A DNA stretch of 64,000 nt from Bacillota bacterium (GCA_023458755.1 JAEWYE010000019.1:124001-188000); one strand, 5' to 3'. Counted from the first letter of the stretch, positions 26,281 through 34,735 are shown. The notes: generated from the letters alone by a model not told the origin. A program made the numbers and translations.

Positions 26281-27195
26281 ATGGATGTGATTCTAGGGCT
26301 TGCCGTAAATGTTCTGCAGGAAGGCTTTATTTACGGCATTATGGCAATCGGCGTTTACATCACCTATCAGGTGCTGGGTTTCCCCGACCTTTCGGTGGAC
26401 GGAACCTTTCCGCTTGGTGCGTGTATAACAGGTGTACTTATTTCGATGGGAGTAAACCCGTGGCTTGCCTGCCTGCTTGCGTTTGCGGGCGGCGCGCTTG
26501 CCGGCTGTGTGACCGGTTTTCTGCATGTAAAATTAAAAATAACCGATCTGCTTTCCGGTATTCTTGTTATGACCGCCTTGTGGAGCGTCAATTTGGGTAT
26601 CACACAGGGCAACGCCGTGGTGCAGTTCTTTAATCAGCCGACCATTTTTAATTCCGGTTTGGGAGCGTTGCTCCCGCAAAAGCCGATTGATACGCATTTT
26701 GTTCTTATGGGTTTGCTGGTAGTCCTTGCGGTCAAACTGCTTATTGATCTTTATCTCAAAACAAAATCCGGCTTGCTGCTGCGGGCTTCCGGCGACAACC
26801 CGCAGTTTGTTACTTCACTGGGTCAGGATTCGGGGAGAATGAAAATCATCGGTCTTGCAATCGGCAACGGCTGCACGGCGCTTGCCGGCAGCATTTTAAG
26901 CCAGCAGAGCGAATCGGCGAATATCTACAGCGGAACCGGCATGGTGGTTATGGCTTTGGCATCTGTTATCATCGGCACGAGCATCTTTAAAAAAGTAAAG
27001 TTTATGAAGCCGACTACCGCGGTTGTGTTCGGAGCAATCCTTTATAAAGTCTGTTTGGTTGTCGCCATGCAGCTTGGTTTGCCCGCGAATTACATGAAGC
27101 TGCTCATGGCGGTCATCTTTACCATTGCGCTGGTTTCCAACAATATGTTTTCGGGAAGGAGAAAAAAACAGAATGTCAATCCAACACAAATCTGA
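26281..27195 (+). CDS. trpY: Tryptophan ABC transporter, permease (TrpY)
   Basis: Branched-chain-type permease (BPD_transp_2 family), 304 aa, with about eight hydrophobic helices; YQVLGFPDLSVDGTF near residue 30 and RASGDNPQFVTSLGQD in a cytoplasmic loop are typical of the COG4120 group. The weak aaggaaag site lies 12 bases before ATG. Its last 23 bases overlap trpZ. Part of the Trp T-box regulon, downstream of the repeat. Confidence 0.88.
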   Translation: MDVILGLAVNVLQEGFIYGIMAIGVYITYQVLGFPDLSVDGTFPLGACITGVLISMGVNPWLACLLAFAGGALAGCVTGFLHVKLKITDLLSGILVMTALWSVNLGITQGNAVVQFFNQPTIFNSGLGALLPQKPIDTHFVLMGLLVVLAVKLLIDLYLKTKSGLLLRASGDNPQFVTSLGQDSGRMKIIGLAIGNGCTALAGSILSQQSESANIYSGTGMVVMALASVIIGTSIFKKVKFMKPTTAVVFGAILYKVCLVVAMQLGLPANYMKLLMAVIFTIALVSNNMFSGRRKKQNVNPTQI

Positions 27196-27997
27196 GGAAC
27201 AATTCCTTTCCTCCGCAGAGAATATGGTAAGTATGCAGCATATTTATAAAACCTTTAATCCGGATTCCGTCAACGAAGTGATTCTTTTTACCGATTTTAA
27301 TCTGGATATTAAGCCACAGCAGTTTGTGTCGGTTGTTGGGAGCAACGGTTCCGGAAAAACAACTGTTTTGAATCTTCTTTGCGGCAGCATCCCCATCGAC
27401 AAGGGAAATATTTATGTAAAAGGTCAGGAAATCAGCAGATTGAAGGAATTTCAGCACTCAAAATTTATCGGACGTGTATTTCAGGACCCATCCAAAGGCA
27501 CTTGTCCGGAATTGACCATTTTAGAAAATATGGCGCTGGCCGACAACAAAGGGAAAAGCTTTGCCCTGAACATGGGGGTCAACAAACGCAGAACCGATTA
27601 TTACCGCACGCAGTTGGAATTGCTAAAGCTGGGTTTGGAAGATAAACTGCATATTTCAGTCGGCAGTCTTTCCGGTGGGCAGCGGCAGGCGCTTGCCTTG
27701 CTGATTTCCACCATGACTCCGATCGATTTGCTGATTTTGGATGAACATACCGCCGCGCTTGACCCGCGTTCCAGCGAAAATGTAATGGAGCTAACCGAAC
27801 GCATTGTGCGTGAGAAAAAGCTTACCACGCTCATGGTTACGCATAACCTGAAATTCGCCATCCAATACGGCGACCGTCTTTTGATGATGCATAAGGGCGA
27901 GTGTGTCACCGACGTTGCGGGCGAACAAAAATCAACGGTCGGTATCAATGAACTGCTCGATAAGTTTAATGAAATCAGCATAGAAGTGGGAAACTGA
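27173..27997 (+). CDS. trpZ: Tryptophan ABC transporter, ATP-binding protein (TrpZ)
   Basis: ATPase of the COG1101 group, 274 aa. Walker A is GSNGSGKTT, signature SGGQRQALAL, Walker B LLILDEHTAALDP, and the switch His is in VTHNL. The ATG at 27173 follows gggaaggag; the frame is open further upstream but inside trpY. Completes the trpXYZ transporter. Confidence 0.9.
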   Translation: MSIQHKSEEQFLSSAENMVSMQHIYKTFNPDSVNEVILFTDFNLDIKPQQFVSVVGSNGSGKTTVLNLLCGSIPIDKGNIYVKGQEISRLKEFQHSKFIGRVFQDPSKGTCPELTILENMALADNKGKSFALNMGVNKRRTDYYRTQLELLKLGLEDKLHISVGSLSGGQRQALALLISTMTPIDLLILDEHTAALDPRSSENVMELTERIVREKKLTTLMVTHNLKFAIQYGDRLLMMHKGECVTDVAGEQKSTVGINELLDKFNEISIEVGN

Positions 27998-28016
27998 TGG
28001 AATCGAACGTGAATTA

Positions 28017-28044
28017 TTGACATATGTTCATAACGTGCTATAAT
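28017..28044 (+). promoter_or_regulatory. Promoter of the DUF134 operon
   Basis: TTGACA at 28017 and TATAAT at 28039 with 16-bp spacing, about 20 bases before the strong aaggagg site of the DUF134 gene. Confidence 0.7.
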
Positions 28045-28063
28045 AAAACAAGGAGGTTCACGG

Positions 28064-28417
28064 ATGCCAAGACCGAGAAAGTGCAGACGGGTTTGCTGTT
28101 TACCGCAAAGTGATAGATTTGGTCCGCTGAATTCACCGAGTATGCAGGACCAGACGGTCACTATGGCGATCGAAGAGTACGAATCCATTCGCTTAATGGA
28201 TTTGGAGGGACTTACGCAGGAGGAATGTGCGGAAACCATGAATGTTGCCCGCACAACGGTTCAGCGTATTTATACAGATGCGCGCCGAAAACTTGCGCAG
28301 TCACTCGTTCAAGGCTTCATACTCAAAATTGAAGGCGGAGATTACCAGCTTTGCGAGGAAACCGAGTGTATCGGTAAGTGTAAATGCAAATGCTGCCACA
28401 GGCATCCGTGCAGATAA
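28064..28417 (+). CDS. DUF134 HTH protein
   Basis: 117 residues. MPRPRKCRRVCCLP is the DUF134 opening, followed by an acidic segment (EEYESIRLMDLEGL) and a sigma-70 region 4-like HTH (TQEECAETMNVARTTVQRIYTDARRK). The C-terminus is rich in Cys and His (CKCKCCHRHPC), which suggests metal or redox sensing. In many anaerobes this gene neighbours a NifX/NifB-type protein, as here. A regulatory role is inferred from the HTH; targets are not known. Confidence 0.85.
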   Translation: MPRPRKCRRVCCLPQSDRFGPLNSPSMQDQTVTMAIEEYESIRLMDLEGLTQEECAETMNVARTTVQRIYTDARRKLAQSLVQGFILKIEGGDYQLCEETECIGKCKCKCCHRHPCR

Positions 28418-28441
28418 CAGCCTCTTAAAGGAGAGTTCGTT

Positions 28442-28816
28442 ATGAAAATAGCGGTAACAACTGAAAACAACATGGTATTTCAGCATTTTGGAAAATGCAA
28501 AAGTTTTACGGTTTATCAAGTTGAGGATGGTAAAATTCAAAGTAAATTTTTGCTGGATGCGGGTGACAGCGGACATTCTGCTCTTGCAACGCTGCTTTCC
28601 AGCCATCATGTAGACTTGCTGATCTGCGGCGGAATCGGCGGCGGTGCGCAAAATGCCCTAAAGTCTGCCGGAATTGAATTGATAGCGGGAGCACAGGGCA
28701 GTGTGGAAGACGTGGTCCGTGATTATCTTGCTGGTACATTGATAACGAATTCTGAATTTACCTGCAATCATCATGAAGAAGGTCACAACTGTACGAGCAC
28801 TTGCAGCAATCATTAA
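28442..28816 (+). CDS. NifX/NifB-type dinitrogenase iron-molybdenum cofactor family protein
   Basis: 124 residues. An RNase H-like NifX fold with the opening KIAVTTENNMVFQHFGKC, the central CGGIGGGAQNAL and a His/Cys-rich tail (CNHHEEGHNCTSTC) that could bind metal. Homologs occur outside nitrogen fixation in many anaerobes, so nitrogenase should not be inferred. 24 bases after the DUF134 gene with an aaaggaga site, in the same operon. Confidence 0.85.
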   Translation: MKIAVTTENNMVFQHFGKCKSFTVYQVEDGKIQSKFLLDAGDSGHSALATLLSSHHVDLLICGGIGGGAQNALKSAGIELIAGAQGSVEDVVRDYLAGTLITNSEFTCNHHEEGHNCTSTCSNH

Positions 28817-28822
28817 TATCTT

Positions 28823-28857
28823 GGTGCGGCATTGATTTTTCGGTGCGGCACCTTTTT
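28823..28857 (+). terminator. Terminator of the DUF134 operon
   Basis: GGTGCGGCA pairs with TGCGGCACC (one mismatch) and is followed by T5, 6 bases after the NifX-like stop. Confidence 0.75.
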
Positions 28858-28910
28858 ATTGAACGGGTAGGTATTTACCCGAAAAATTATAAGAATTTTT
28901 TTGCAATCTA

Positions 28911-28939
28911 TTGACATTCCTATTAAGGTGGCATATAAT
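28911..28939 (+). promoter_or_regulatory. cysK promoter
   Basis: TTGACA at 28911 and TATAAT at 28934, 17-bp spacing, about 185 bases before cysK. The leader between contains a short ORF (28991-29077). Confidence 0.75.
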
Positions 28940-28990
28940 ACAAACATACCAAAGTTATATGAATTATATGAATAGAAAGGCAGATGGAAA

Positions 28991-29077
28991 ATGAAAGAAA
29001 AATCAATCTCATTTTTTCGATGTTTACAGCAGAAACTTTTGCTGCGCAGGAAGCTGCCTGCTTGTATTCTATTATAA
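28991..29077 (+). CDS. Candidate 28-residue leader peptide upstream of cysK
   Basis: ATG at 28991 has agaaagg 10 bases upstream. The product starts MKEKSISFFRC and contains LLLRRKLPACILL, with Cys at positions 11 and 25. Its 3' half can form two small hairpins (CAGCA/TGCTG and GCAGG/CCTGC). It lies within the cysK mRNA leader, so a cysteine- or sulfur-responsive attenuation role is conceivable. No family known to me; coding status is uncertain. Confidence 0.4.
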   Translation: MKEKSISFFRCLQQKLLLRRKLPACILL

Positions 29078-29123
29078 TTTAATCGTAATAAGTCAAAAAT
29101 ATTATTAATTTGGAGTGATTATC

Positions 29124-30050
29124 ATGTCAATTGCAAAAACATTAACAGATCTTATCGGAAATACCCCTTTGTTGGAATTATCTAATTTTGAAAAAAATCA
29201 ACAGCTTCCGGCAACGGTTGTAGGCAAACTGGAATATTTCAATCCGCTTTCCAGTGTAAAAGACCGTGTCGGTTACGCGTTAATTAAGGATGCCGAAGAG
29301 AAAGGCTTAATCAACAAGGATACAACCATCATCGAGCCGACCAGCGGCAACACCGGCGTCGGTTTGTCCTTTGTCGCAGCATCAAGAGGTTACCGCATTA
29401 TTCTTACCATGCCGGAAACCATGAGCATTGAGCGCCGTAAGCTGCTTTCCGCGTTGGGTGCGGAGCTTGTGCTTACCGAAGGCGCAAAAGGAATGAAGGG
29501 TGCCATCGAAAAAGCGGATAAGCTGCACAAAGAGATTGCAAATTCCTTTATTCCCGGTCAGTTTGTCAATTTTGCGAATCCGGCCATACACAAAGCGACT
29601 ACCGCACAGGAAATTTGGAAACAGACCGACGGTAAGGTTGACATTTTTGTCGCGGGTGTCGGCACAGGCGGAACAGTTACCGGCGTTGGTGAGGGACTGA
29701 AGGAACATAATCCGGATGTAAAAATTGTTGCGGTAGAACCGGCTTCCTCGCCTATCCTTTCACAGGGCAAAGCAGGCCCGCATAAAATTCAGGGTATCGG
29801 TGCCGGTTTTGTGCCGGAAATATTGAACCGTCAAGTGATTGATGAAGTCATTACGGTCGAAAATGATGACGCGTTTGCAACTTCGCGCGATTTGGCAAAG
29901 CATGAAGGTCTGCTTGTCGGTATTTCTGCCGGCGCAGCTGTGTTTGCGGCCGCTCAATTGGCAAAGCGCCCCGAGAACAAAGGTAAACTGATTGTCGCAT
30001 TGCTGCCAGATACAGGCGAGCGTTATCTCTCTACCGGATTATATGATTAA
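29124..30050 (+). CDS. cysK: Cysteine synthase A (O-acetylserine sulfhydrylase)
   Basis: PLP enzyme joining O-acetylserine and sulfide to make cysteine. 308 aa, normal length. The Schiff-base lysine is in NPLSSVKDR, substrate loop EPTSGNTG, and the glycine-rich GVGTGGTVTG binds the PLP phosphate. The start at 29124 follows ttggagtg; the GTG at 29115 is within that site. It is monocistronic with its own promoter and terminator. No serine acetyltransferase gene is adjacent. Confidence 0.96.
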   Translation: MSIAKTLTDLIGNTPLLELSNFEKNQQLPATVVGKLEYFNPLSSVKDRVGYALIKDAEEKGLINKDTTIIEPTSGNTGVGLSFVAASRGYRIILTMPETMSIERRKLLSALGAELVLTEGAKGMKGAIEKADKLHKEIANSFIPGQFVNFANPAIHKATTAQEIWKQTDGKVDIFVAGVGTGGTVTGVGEGLKEHNPDVKIVAVEPASSPILSQGKAGPHKIQGIGAGFVPEILNRQVIDEVITVENDDAFATSRDLAKHEGLLVGISAGAAVFAAAQLAKRPENKGKLIVALLPDTGERYLSTGLYD

Positions 30051-30086
30051 TTTCAATTAATTGAATTTTTTAGCCTTTTGCAAAAG

Positions 30087-30136
30087 AGCTGTTTCATTGC
30101 GGTATTCTTACCGTTTTGAAGCAGCTTTTTTCTGTG
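30087..30136 (+). terminator. cysK terminator
   Basis: AGCTGTTTCA pairs with TGAAGCAGCT around a 20-base loop that has its own small stem (GCGGTA...TACCGT), then T6. Confidence 0.8.
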
Positions 30137-30456
30137 ATTTTCAAGCAAGATCTTTGAAAACGGGTGCTGAATAAACCATATTTTAAAATTTGACGAAATT
30201 TATTGCAACTTACTACTCAGCTATTGCGTACCAATTCAGAACATTAACAATTTGTATACAAATTGTTTTAAATCAAATGGCGTAATCTTTGCCACCTCAT
30301 GTAATATCCCCCATGTATAGCCCACAAATCCAGCAAACACTAAAGAAATTCTATGATTTTCCAAAAAGAAATAGATTTGACAAAATAAATCGCGCCGCTT
30401 GTGGGAGATTAATAGATGCGTCTGCTTGAAGGCGCAAGTGGGATGGAGGTGAGACG
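30137..30456 (+). other. Intergenic region before spoIVB with a decayed repeat end
   Basis: Contains TGCTGAATAAACCA and CAGCTATTGCG (30171-30228), the left end of the three-hairpin repeat without its GC-rich core. The remainder includes a TTTGACAAA that may resemble a Spo0A box and a GCGCC/GGCGC pair near the spoIVB site. No clear sporulation-sigma promoter could be assigned by eye. Confidence 0.45.
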
Positions 30457-31695
30457 GTGAAAAAATTATTCAAGATTCTTTCTGGATTATGCATGTCAAT
30501 TTGTTTGATTTTGGCAATCGTGGTTGGTATGGTTGCATATTGTACGCCCGATTCCTATCAGGTTACGGCAGGCAAAACTTTGGGGTTGGATAATGCCGCC
30601 GTCACAGCAAAAAATATTCAGAATGATCAGGTAATTACAGCCGCCGCATTAAAAAAATCAAATCAAAATTATCAAGCGAAGCTTGTACTTCTTAATACTA
30701 TTCCAATTAAAACAGTAAATATCAGCGTGATTGATGAAAATTGGCTGGTCCCGTGCGGTACGCCTTTTGGCATTAAAATGTTTACGAACGGTGTGGTGAT
30801 TGTTGGAGTAGCGGACATTAAAACAATGGAAGGCGTGGCAAATCCCGCTTCCGTTGCCGGTTTAAAAGTTGGCGATATCATTCTTTCCATTGACGGAAAA
30901 AAAGTAAATCAAAATGAAGAAGTGGCGCAAATCATTGAAAACAGCAACGGGAAATCCATGAAATTTTTGGTGAAACGGGATTCTGCGCAATTTACCGCCA
31001 CTCTTACGCCGGCTAAATCCGCTATCGATGAATTGTATAAAGGTGGTTTATGGGTTCGTGACAGCACAGCCGGTATTGGCACCGTGACCTTTTACAATCC
31101 TTCTACCGGCGTGTTCGGCGGCCTCGGACACGGTATCAGCGATCAGGATACGAATGAATTGCTGCCGCTGCGCAGCGGTGAAATCGTAAATGTCACCATC
31201 AACGGTATTGTAAAAGGGGAAAAAGGCGCGGCAGGTGAACTGCGCGGCTATTTCAACAATGATATTTCTGTCGGAAATTTATGTGCCAATGTCGAAGAAG
31301 GTGTTTATGGCACATTGCAATCCCCTCCGGTTAATAACAAAGCCCTCAAAGTTGCGATGAAACAAGAGGTTAAAATCGGGGCGGCGCAAATCTTGACAAC
31401 AATTGACGGGAATACCCCGCAATATTATGATGTTCAAATCGAGTCCGTGAATTATCGCGATAACGCACGAACAAAAAATATGGTAGTTCGTATTACCGAC
31501 AAAAAACTTTTGGATGCAACAGGTGGAATTATACAGGGAATGAGCGGCAGTCCCATTATTCAAGATAATATGCTCGTTGGCGCGGTTACACATGTGTTTG
31601 TAAACGATCCAACGCGCGGATACGGCATTTTTGCTGAAAATATGCTGACGACATCGCAAGGTTTAAATACGGAAACAGTAAAGAAAGCCTCATAA
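30457..31695 (+). CDS. spoIVB: SpoIVB serine peptidase
   Basis: Forespore-produced protease that in Bacillus crosses the inner forespore membrane and triggers pro-sigma-K processing. 412 aa. N-terminal membrane helix (about 10-28), PDZ domain (about 105-185; GLKVGDIILSIDGKKV), and an S55 peptidase domain with GLGHGISD (His) and GMSGSPI (catalytic Ser). GTG start follows ggaggtga. Lies directly before spo0A, the conserved order in sporulating Firmicutes. Whether a SpoIVFB-sigma-K system exists in this host cannot be told here. Confidence 0.95.
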   Translation: MKKLFKILSGLCMSICLILAIVVGMVAYCTPDSYQVTAGKTLGLDNAAVTAKNIQNDQVITAAALKKSNQNYQAKLVLLNTIPIKTVNISVIDENWLVPCGTPFGIKMFTNGVVIVGVADIKTMEGVANPASVAGLKVGDIILSIDGKKVNQNEEVAQIIENSNGKSMKFLVKRDSAQFTATLTPAKSAIDELYKGGLWVRDSTAGIGTVTFYNPSTGVFGGLGHGISDQDTNELLPLRSGEIVNVTINGIVKGEKGAAGELRGYFNNDISVGNLCANVEEGVYGTLQSPPVNNKALKVAMKQEVKIGAAQILTTIDGNTPQYYDVQIESVNYRDNARTKNMVVRITDKKLLDATGGIIQGMSGSPIIQDNMLVGAVTHVFVNDPTRGYGIFAENMLTTSQGLNTETVKKAS

Positions 31696-31750
31696 AATAA
31701 AACCTATCCGAATATTTTCTCCCTCATTTAAAAAAATATGTTATAATCTA

Positions 31751-31779
31751 TTGCCATTTTTACCATTTAATGGTAATAT
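31751..31779 (+). promoter_or_regulatory. spo0A promoter with an internal palindrome
   Basis: TTGCCA at 31751 and TAATAT at 31774 with a 17-bp spacer. The spacer contains the perfect 15-bp palindrome TACCATT-T-AATGGTA (31761-31775), overlapping the -10, consistent with a repressor site on the master sporulation gene. Confidence 0.55.
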
Positions 31780-31813
31780 AATCCTATAATAAAAATCAAC
31801 TGGGGGAGAAAAT

Positions 31814-32596
31814 ATGGAAAAGCATTTAAAATTATTGATTTCGGATGAAAGCGACGAAGTAAGTCGAGAATACGCGCACGAATTTGAGGACGCTGGATTT
31901 GAAGTTATTTATGCGCCGAAGGATGGTTTACGTGTTCTTGATAAAGTTAAGTCCGATCAGCCAGACATTGTATTAATGGATTTGTTTATGCCTCGACTGG
32001 ATGGAATCGGTGTTCTTCATTCCGCGCAGCGCACGATGGGCGAAAGCAAACCATTGTTTGTCATAATGTCCACATTTACCAGTCCAACCTTAGAGCGTGA
32101 AGTAATGTCTTCGGGCGCCGCGTATTTTGTAATCCGCCCGTTTAACAGCCGTGAATTGGCACAACGCATGATACAGCTCACCGGCTTTATCGGCCATGCT
32201 CCTGTCAGCACACAGTCTTCACAAACGAATGCGGCAGCTCCCTCATTGGAAATTCAGGTAACCGAAATTCTTCACCAAATCGGTGTTCCGGCACACATTA
32301 AGGGCTATCATTATCTCCGTGATTCCATCATCATGGCAATTCAAACTCCAGATATTATAAATGCGGTCACAAAGCAATTGTATCCAAGCGTTGCCAAGCA
32401 TTATGACACCACTTCCTCAAGAGTGGAACGTGCTATCCGCCATGCGATTGAAGTTGCGTGGGACAGAGGCGACGTAGATATCTTGAATTCCTATTTCGGT
32501 TACACAATTCACAATACCCGCGGCAAACCGACAAACAGCGAGTTTATCGCAATGATCAGCGATAAATTAAGGCTGCAAATGAAGAGCGCAAGCTGA
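31814..32596 (+). CDS. spo0A: Spo0A, sporulation master response regulator
   Basis: 260 aa. Receiver domain with the phospho-accepting Asp in IVLMDLFMPRLDG, the conserved MSTF and a Lys-switch region, then the Spo0A-specific C-terminal DNA-binding domain: GVPAHIKGYHYLRD, SRVERAIRHAIEVAWDRGD and GKPTNSEFIAMISD. These are hallmarks of the family, so the host is a spore-former or derived from one. ATG follows ctgggggag. Confidence 0.98.
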   Translation: MEKHLKLLISDESDEVSREYAHEFEDAGFEVIYAPKDGLRVLDKVKSDQPDIVLMDLFMPRLDGIGVLHSAQRTMGESKPLFVIMSTFTSPTLEREVMSSGAAYFVIRPFNSRELAQRMIQLTGFIGHAPVSTQSSQTNAAAPSLEIQVTEILHQIGVPAHIKGYHYLRDSIIMAIQTPDIINAVTKQLYPSVAKHYDTTSSRVERAIRHAIEVAWDRGDVDILNSYFGYTIHNTRGKPTNSEFIAMISDKLRLQMKSAS

Positions 32597-32617
32597 TTTC
32601 TTCAGTTTCAATAAAAG

Positions 32618-32648
32618 CAGGCTGTTGGGGTGTGACCTCAGCAGCCTG
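32618..32648 (+). terminator. First hairpin after spo0A
   Basis: CAGGCTGTTGGGG pairs with CCTCAGCAGCCTG; no strong T tract follows (tctatata). Confidence 0.5.
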
Positions 32649-32671
32649 TCTATATAAAATTTTAAAAACAG

Positions 32672-32713
32672 AAAAGCATGAACGAGCTACAATAGCCTGT
32701 TCATGCTTTTTTT
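32672..32713. terminator. Bidirectional terminator between spo0A and the transglycosylase gene
   Basis: AAAAGCATGAAC pairs with GTTCATGCTTTT, followed by T7 on the plus strand and preceded by an A-run, so that minus-strand transcripts also gain a T tract. Confidence 0.85.
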
Positions 32714-32734
32714 AATGTATTATAAGGAATGGAA

Positions 32735-33760
32735 CTACAGCAGTCCGTATGGGGTTGTACCGGAAGTTGAAGAAGAGCCGTAACTGTCTGAAACAGTTGA
32801 GCCCATCTGCGACAACATGGACTGCGCAATATTCAAATAGCTGTCATCGTAGGAAGAGGTGCTGTCCTCCAGACCGGAAGTATCCGCAATATTTGAAATA
32901 CCGGAAGTGTTGGACTGCATTTGCGACAGCATGGACTGAATCAATCCTAAATATGTATTATTGGAGGAAGCGGACGTATCCGTAGAATCGGTAAAGTTGG
33001 TGTAACTTGACGAGCTTGCCTGCATCTGCGCCAATAATAACTGAATCAGATTCAAGTAGCTGCTGTTCGAAGTGGTGCTGTTTGTTCCAAGGTTGGAAAG
33101 AAGTCCGGCGGCAAGGTTGGCCGAGGTATCGTTGCTGTTGTTCAAAGCGGTATACAGCGAAGATACCGGCGTCAGGGAGGAAAGTTCACCGGCGTAAGAG
33201 GAGTCAACTGTTGCCGACGCGGCAGGAATCGAAACATTTTCACCGGCATAACTCATTACCCGCTTCACATAGGCCTGCGTTTCCGAAAAGGGCGGAACGC
33301 CGCCGTACTTATCCACGTTGCCGCTGCCCGCGTTGTAGGCGGCAACCGCCAGCGTTGCGTTTCCGTTGTATTTGTTGAGCAGCTGGCGAAGGTATTTCGC
33401 ACCGCCCATCACATTTTGCTCCGCGTTAAAAGAGTCCTGCACACCTAATGACTTTGCGGTAGAGGGCATCAATTGCATAATACCCTGCGCTCCGCAGCTG
33501 GAAACGGCTTTCGCGTGAAAGTTGGATTCCGCTTTACCGACCGCTTTCAGCAGGTTGACCGGAACATTATATTGTTTTGCCGCGCGTTCAAAAATATCAT
33601 TTAAATCGCTGCTCCCGGCAGTTTGATTCTTTTCGGCCCGGTTGATTGCATCGGAAAGAGCAGCCGAAAAATCAGTGGAAGAAGCGGCACTCGGTTTTGT
33701 TGTGCTTCCGGAGTTTACAGAATTTATTTGATTGTATTTATACAGGTTTATTGCATCCAT
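32735..33760 (-). CDS. Lytic transglycosylase (SLT domain) with C-terminal repeats
   Basis: Soluble lytic murein transglycosylase-like protein, 341 aa. The SLT domain lies at about residues 50-170, with the catalytic Glu in VGKAESNF, then GIMQLMPSTAK and VAAYNAGSGNVDKYGG. The C-terminal 120 residues hold three copies of a hydrophobic unit (SYLNLIQLLLAQMQ, TYLGLIQSMLSQMQ, SYLNIAQSMLSQMG) separated by Ser/Thr-rich linkers. No signal peptide is evident. The start at 33760 is chosen for its ttggagg site; the frame extends to 33829 without one. Role in wall turnover or sporulation is inferred. Confidence 0.88.
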   Translation of the reverse strand: MDAINLYKYNQINSVNSGSTTKPSAASSTDFSAALSDAINRAEKNQTAGSSDLNDIFERAAKQYNVPVNLLKAVGKAESNFHAKAVSSCGAQGIMQLMPSTAKSLGVQDSFNAEQNVMGGAKYLRQLLNKYNGNATLAVAAYNAGSGNVDKYGGVPPFSETQAYVKRVMSYAGENVSIPAASATVDSSYAGELSSLTPVSSLYTALNNSNDTSANLAAGLLSNLGTNSTTSNSSYLNLIQLLLAQMQASSSSYTNFTDSTDTSASSNNTYLGLIQSMLSQMQSNTSGISNIADTSGLEDSTSSYDDSYLNIAQSMLSQMGSTVSDSYGSSSTSGTTPYGLL

Positions 33761-33894
33761 GATACAATCCTCCAATTCAGCCTCAAACACAAAATTCTGA
33801 CAAAATTCGCTACTCTTATCATAGCTCATTTAAAAAAAGAAATCAAACCTTTTTCAGATTATTTACGAAAATTTCTTTGATTTTCCGCAAAAAA

Positions 33895-34374
33895 TTAGAA
33901 TTGTTCAATCCTGCGCTGTTTGCGGAATTGACGACGCTTTTCGGCAGCTTCCCATTCTGCTTTTTCTTCGTCTGTTTCCAAAACAAGTCTGGGCACCTCG
34001 GTAGGCTGCTCCCTTTCATCCAGCGCAACCAAAACCAGATAGGCGGTATTAATAAGCTCCTTATCACCGGCAAGATCTTCAATATAGGTATCTACACGCA
34101 CTTCCATAGAAGTTTTGCCTACATACGTAATTTTGCCAATCAGTACGACCACGTCATTTACGTGTGCCGGGTGCTTAAACTGCAAATTATCAATGGTGGC
34201 GGTAGTAACATTGCGGTTGGAATGCCTGCGCGCTACCACACCCGCCAAAATATCAATCCATGCAACCAGTTGTCCGCCGAAAAGGCGGTTATATCCGTTT
34301 ATATGCTGGGCCAGTACCAACTGGACAATTTCAGATTGCGAGTCTTCCACGCGTTTTGTTTGTATTTCATTCAT
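33895..34374 (-). CDS. Acyl-CoA thioesterase (hotdog fold, YkhA-like)
   Basis: Single hotdog-domain acyl-CoA hydrolase, 159 aa from 34374. Family motifs: QHINGYNRLFGGQLVAWID with the catalytic-helix region, ATIDNLQFKHPAHVND, and TAYLVLVALDE. A charged, Arg/Glu-rich C-terminal tail (about 30 residues) is extra. An ATG at 34410 is in frame but the aagaggt site better fits 34374. It lies 65 bases from the transglycosylase gene start side and is expressed alone. Preferred chain length unknown. Confidence 0.88.
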   Translation of the reverse strand: MNEIQTKRVEDSQSEIVQLVLAQHINGYNRLFGGQLVAWIDILAGVVARRHSNRNVTTATIDNLQFKHPAHVNDVVVLIGKITYVGKTSMEVRVDTYIEDLAGDKELINTAYLVLVALDEREQPTEVPRLVLETDEEKAEWEAAEKRRQFRKQRRIEQF

Positions 34375-34410
34375 TTCAAATTGTACCTCTTTTCTGGTTT
34401 GTTGATTCAT

Positions 34411-34735
34411 TCTATATGATTTAGCGTTTCACTTTAGGCTTCGAATAATTTCGAAGGCGTGAAAATTCTAGACTGAGCGGATTCAGAATTCCTTTAATCC
34501 GTGTTTCCTTATCTATATCATATACGAATTTCGGCAAAAATTCAAATCATGAAACAATAATACCTATTGAAGGAACTTGTACCATAATAGACCCGCTGCC
34601 TTTCTTTACTCTGTGATGTAGTTACAGAAGCGTTTTTTTAACAGGGGTATACTAACATTCAGTAAAAGTATCAATTGGATTTCAGTAAAGAATCCGGCAT
34701 TTCAAAAACCATTAGAAAGCAAAAAGGTGATAATT
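34411..34735. other. Intergenic region between divergent genes
   Basis: AT-rich with a TATACT-type -10 near 34648 for the rhodanese gene and short direct repeats of TTCAGTAAA. No further structure recognised. Confidence 0.3.

Noticed and set aside
28442..28816. NifX-like gene as evidence of nitrogen fixation
   Set aside because: The family is common in non-fixing anaerobes and no nif structural gene is in the window.
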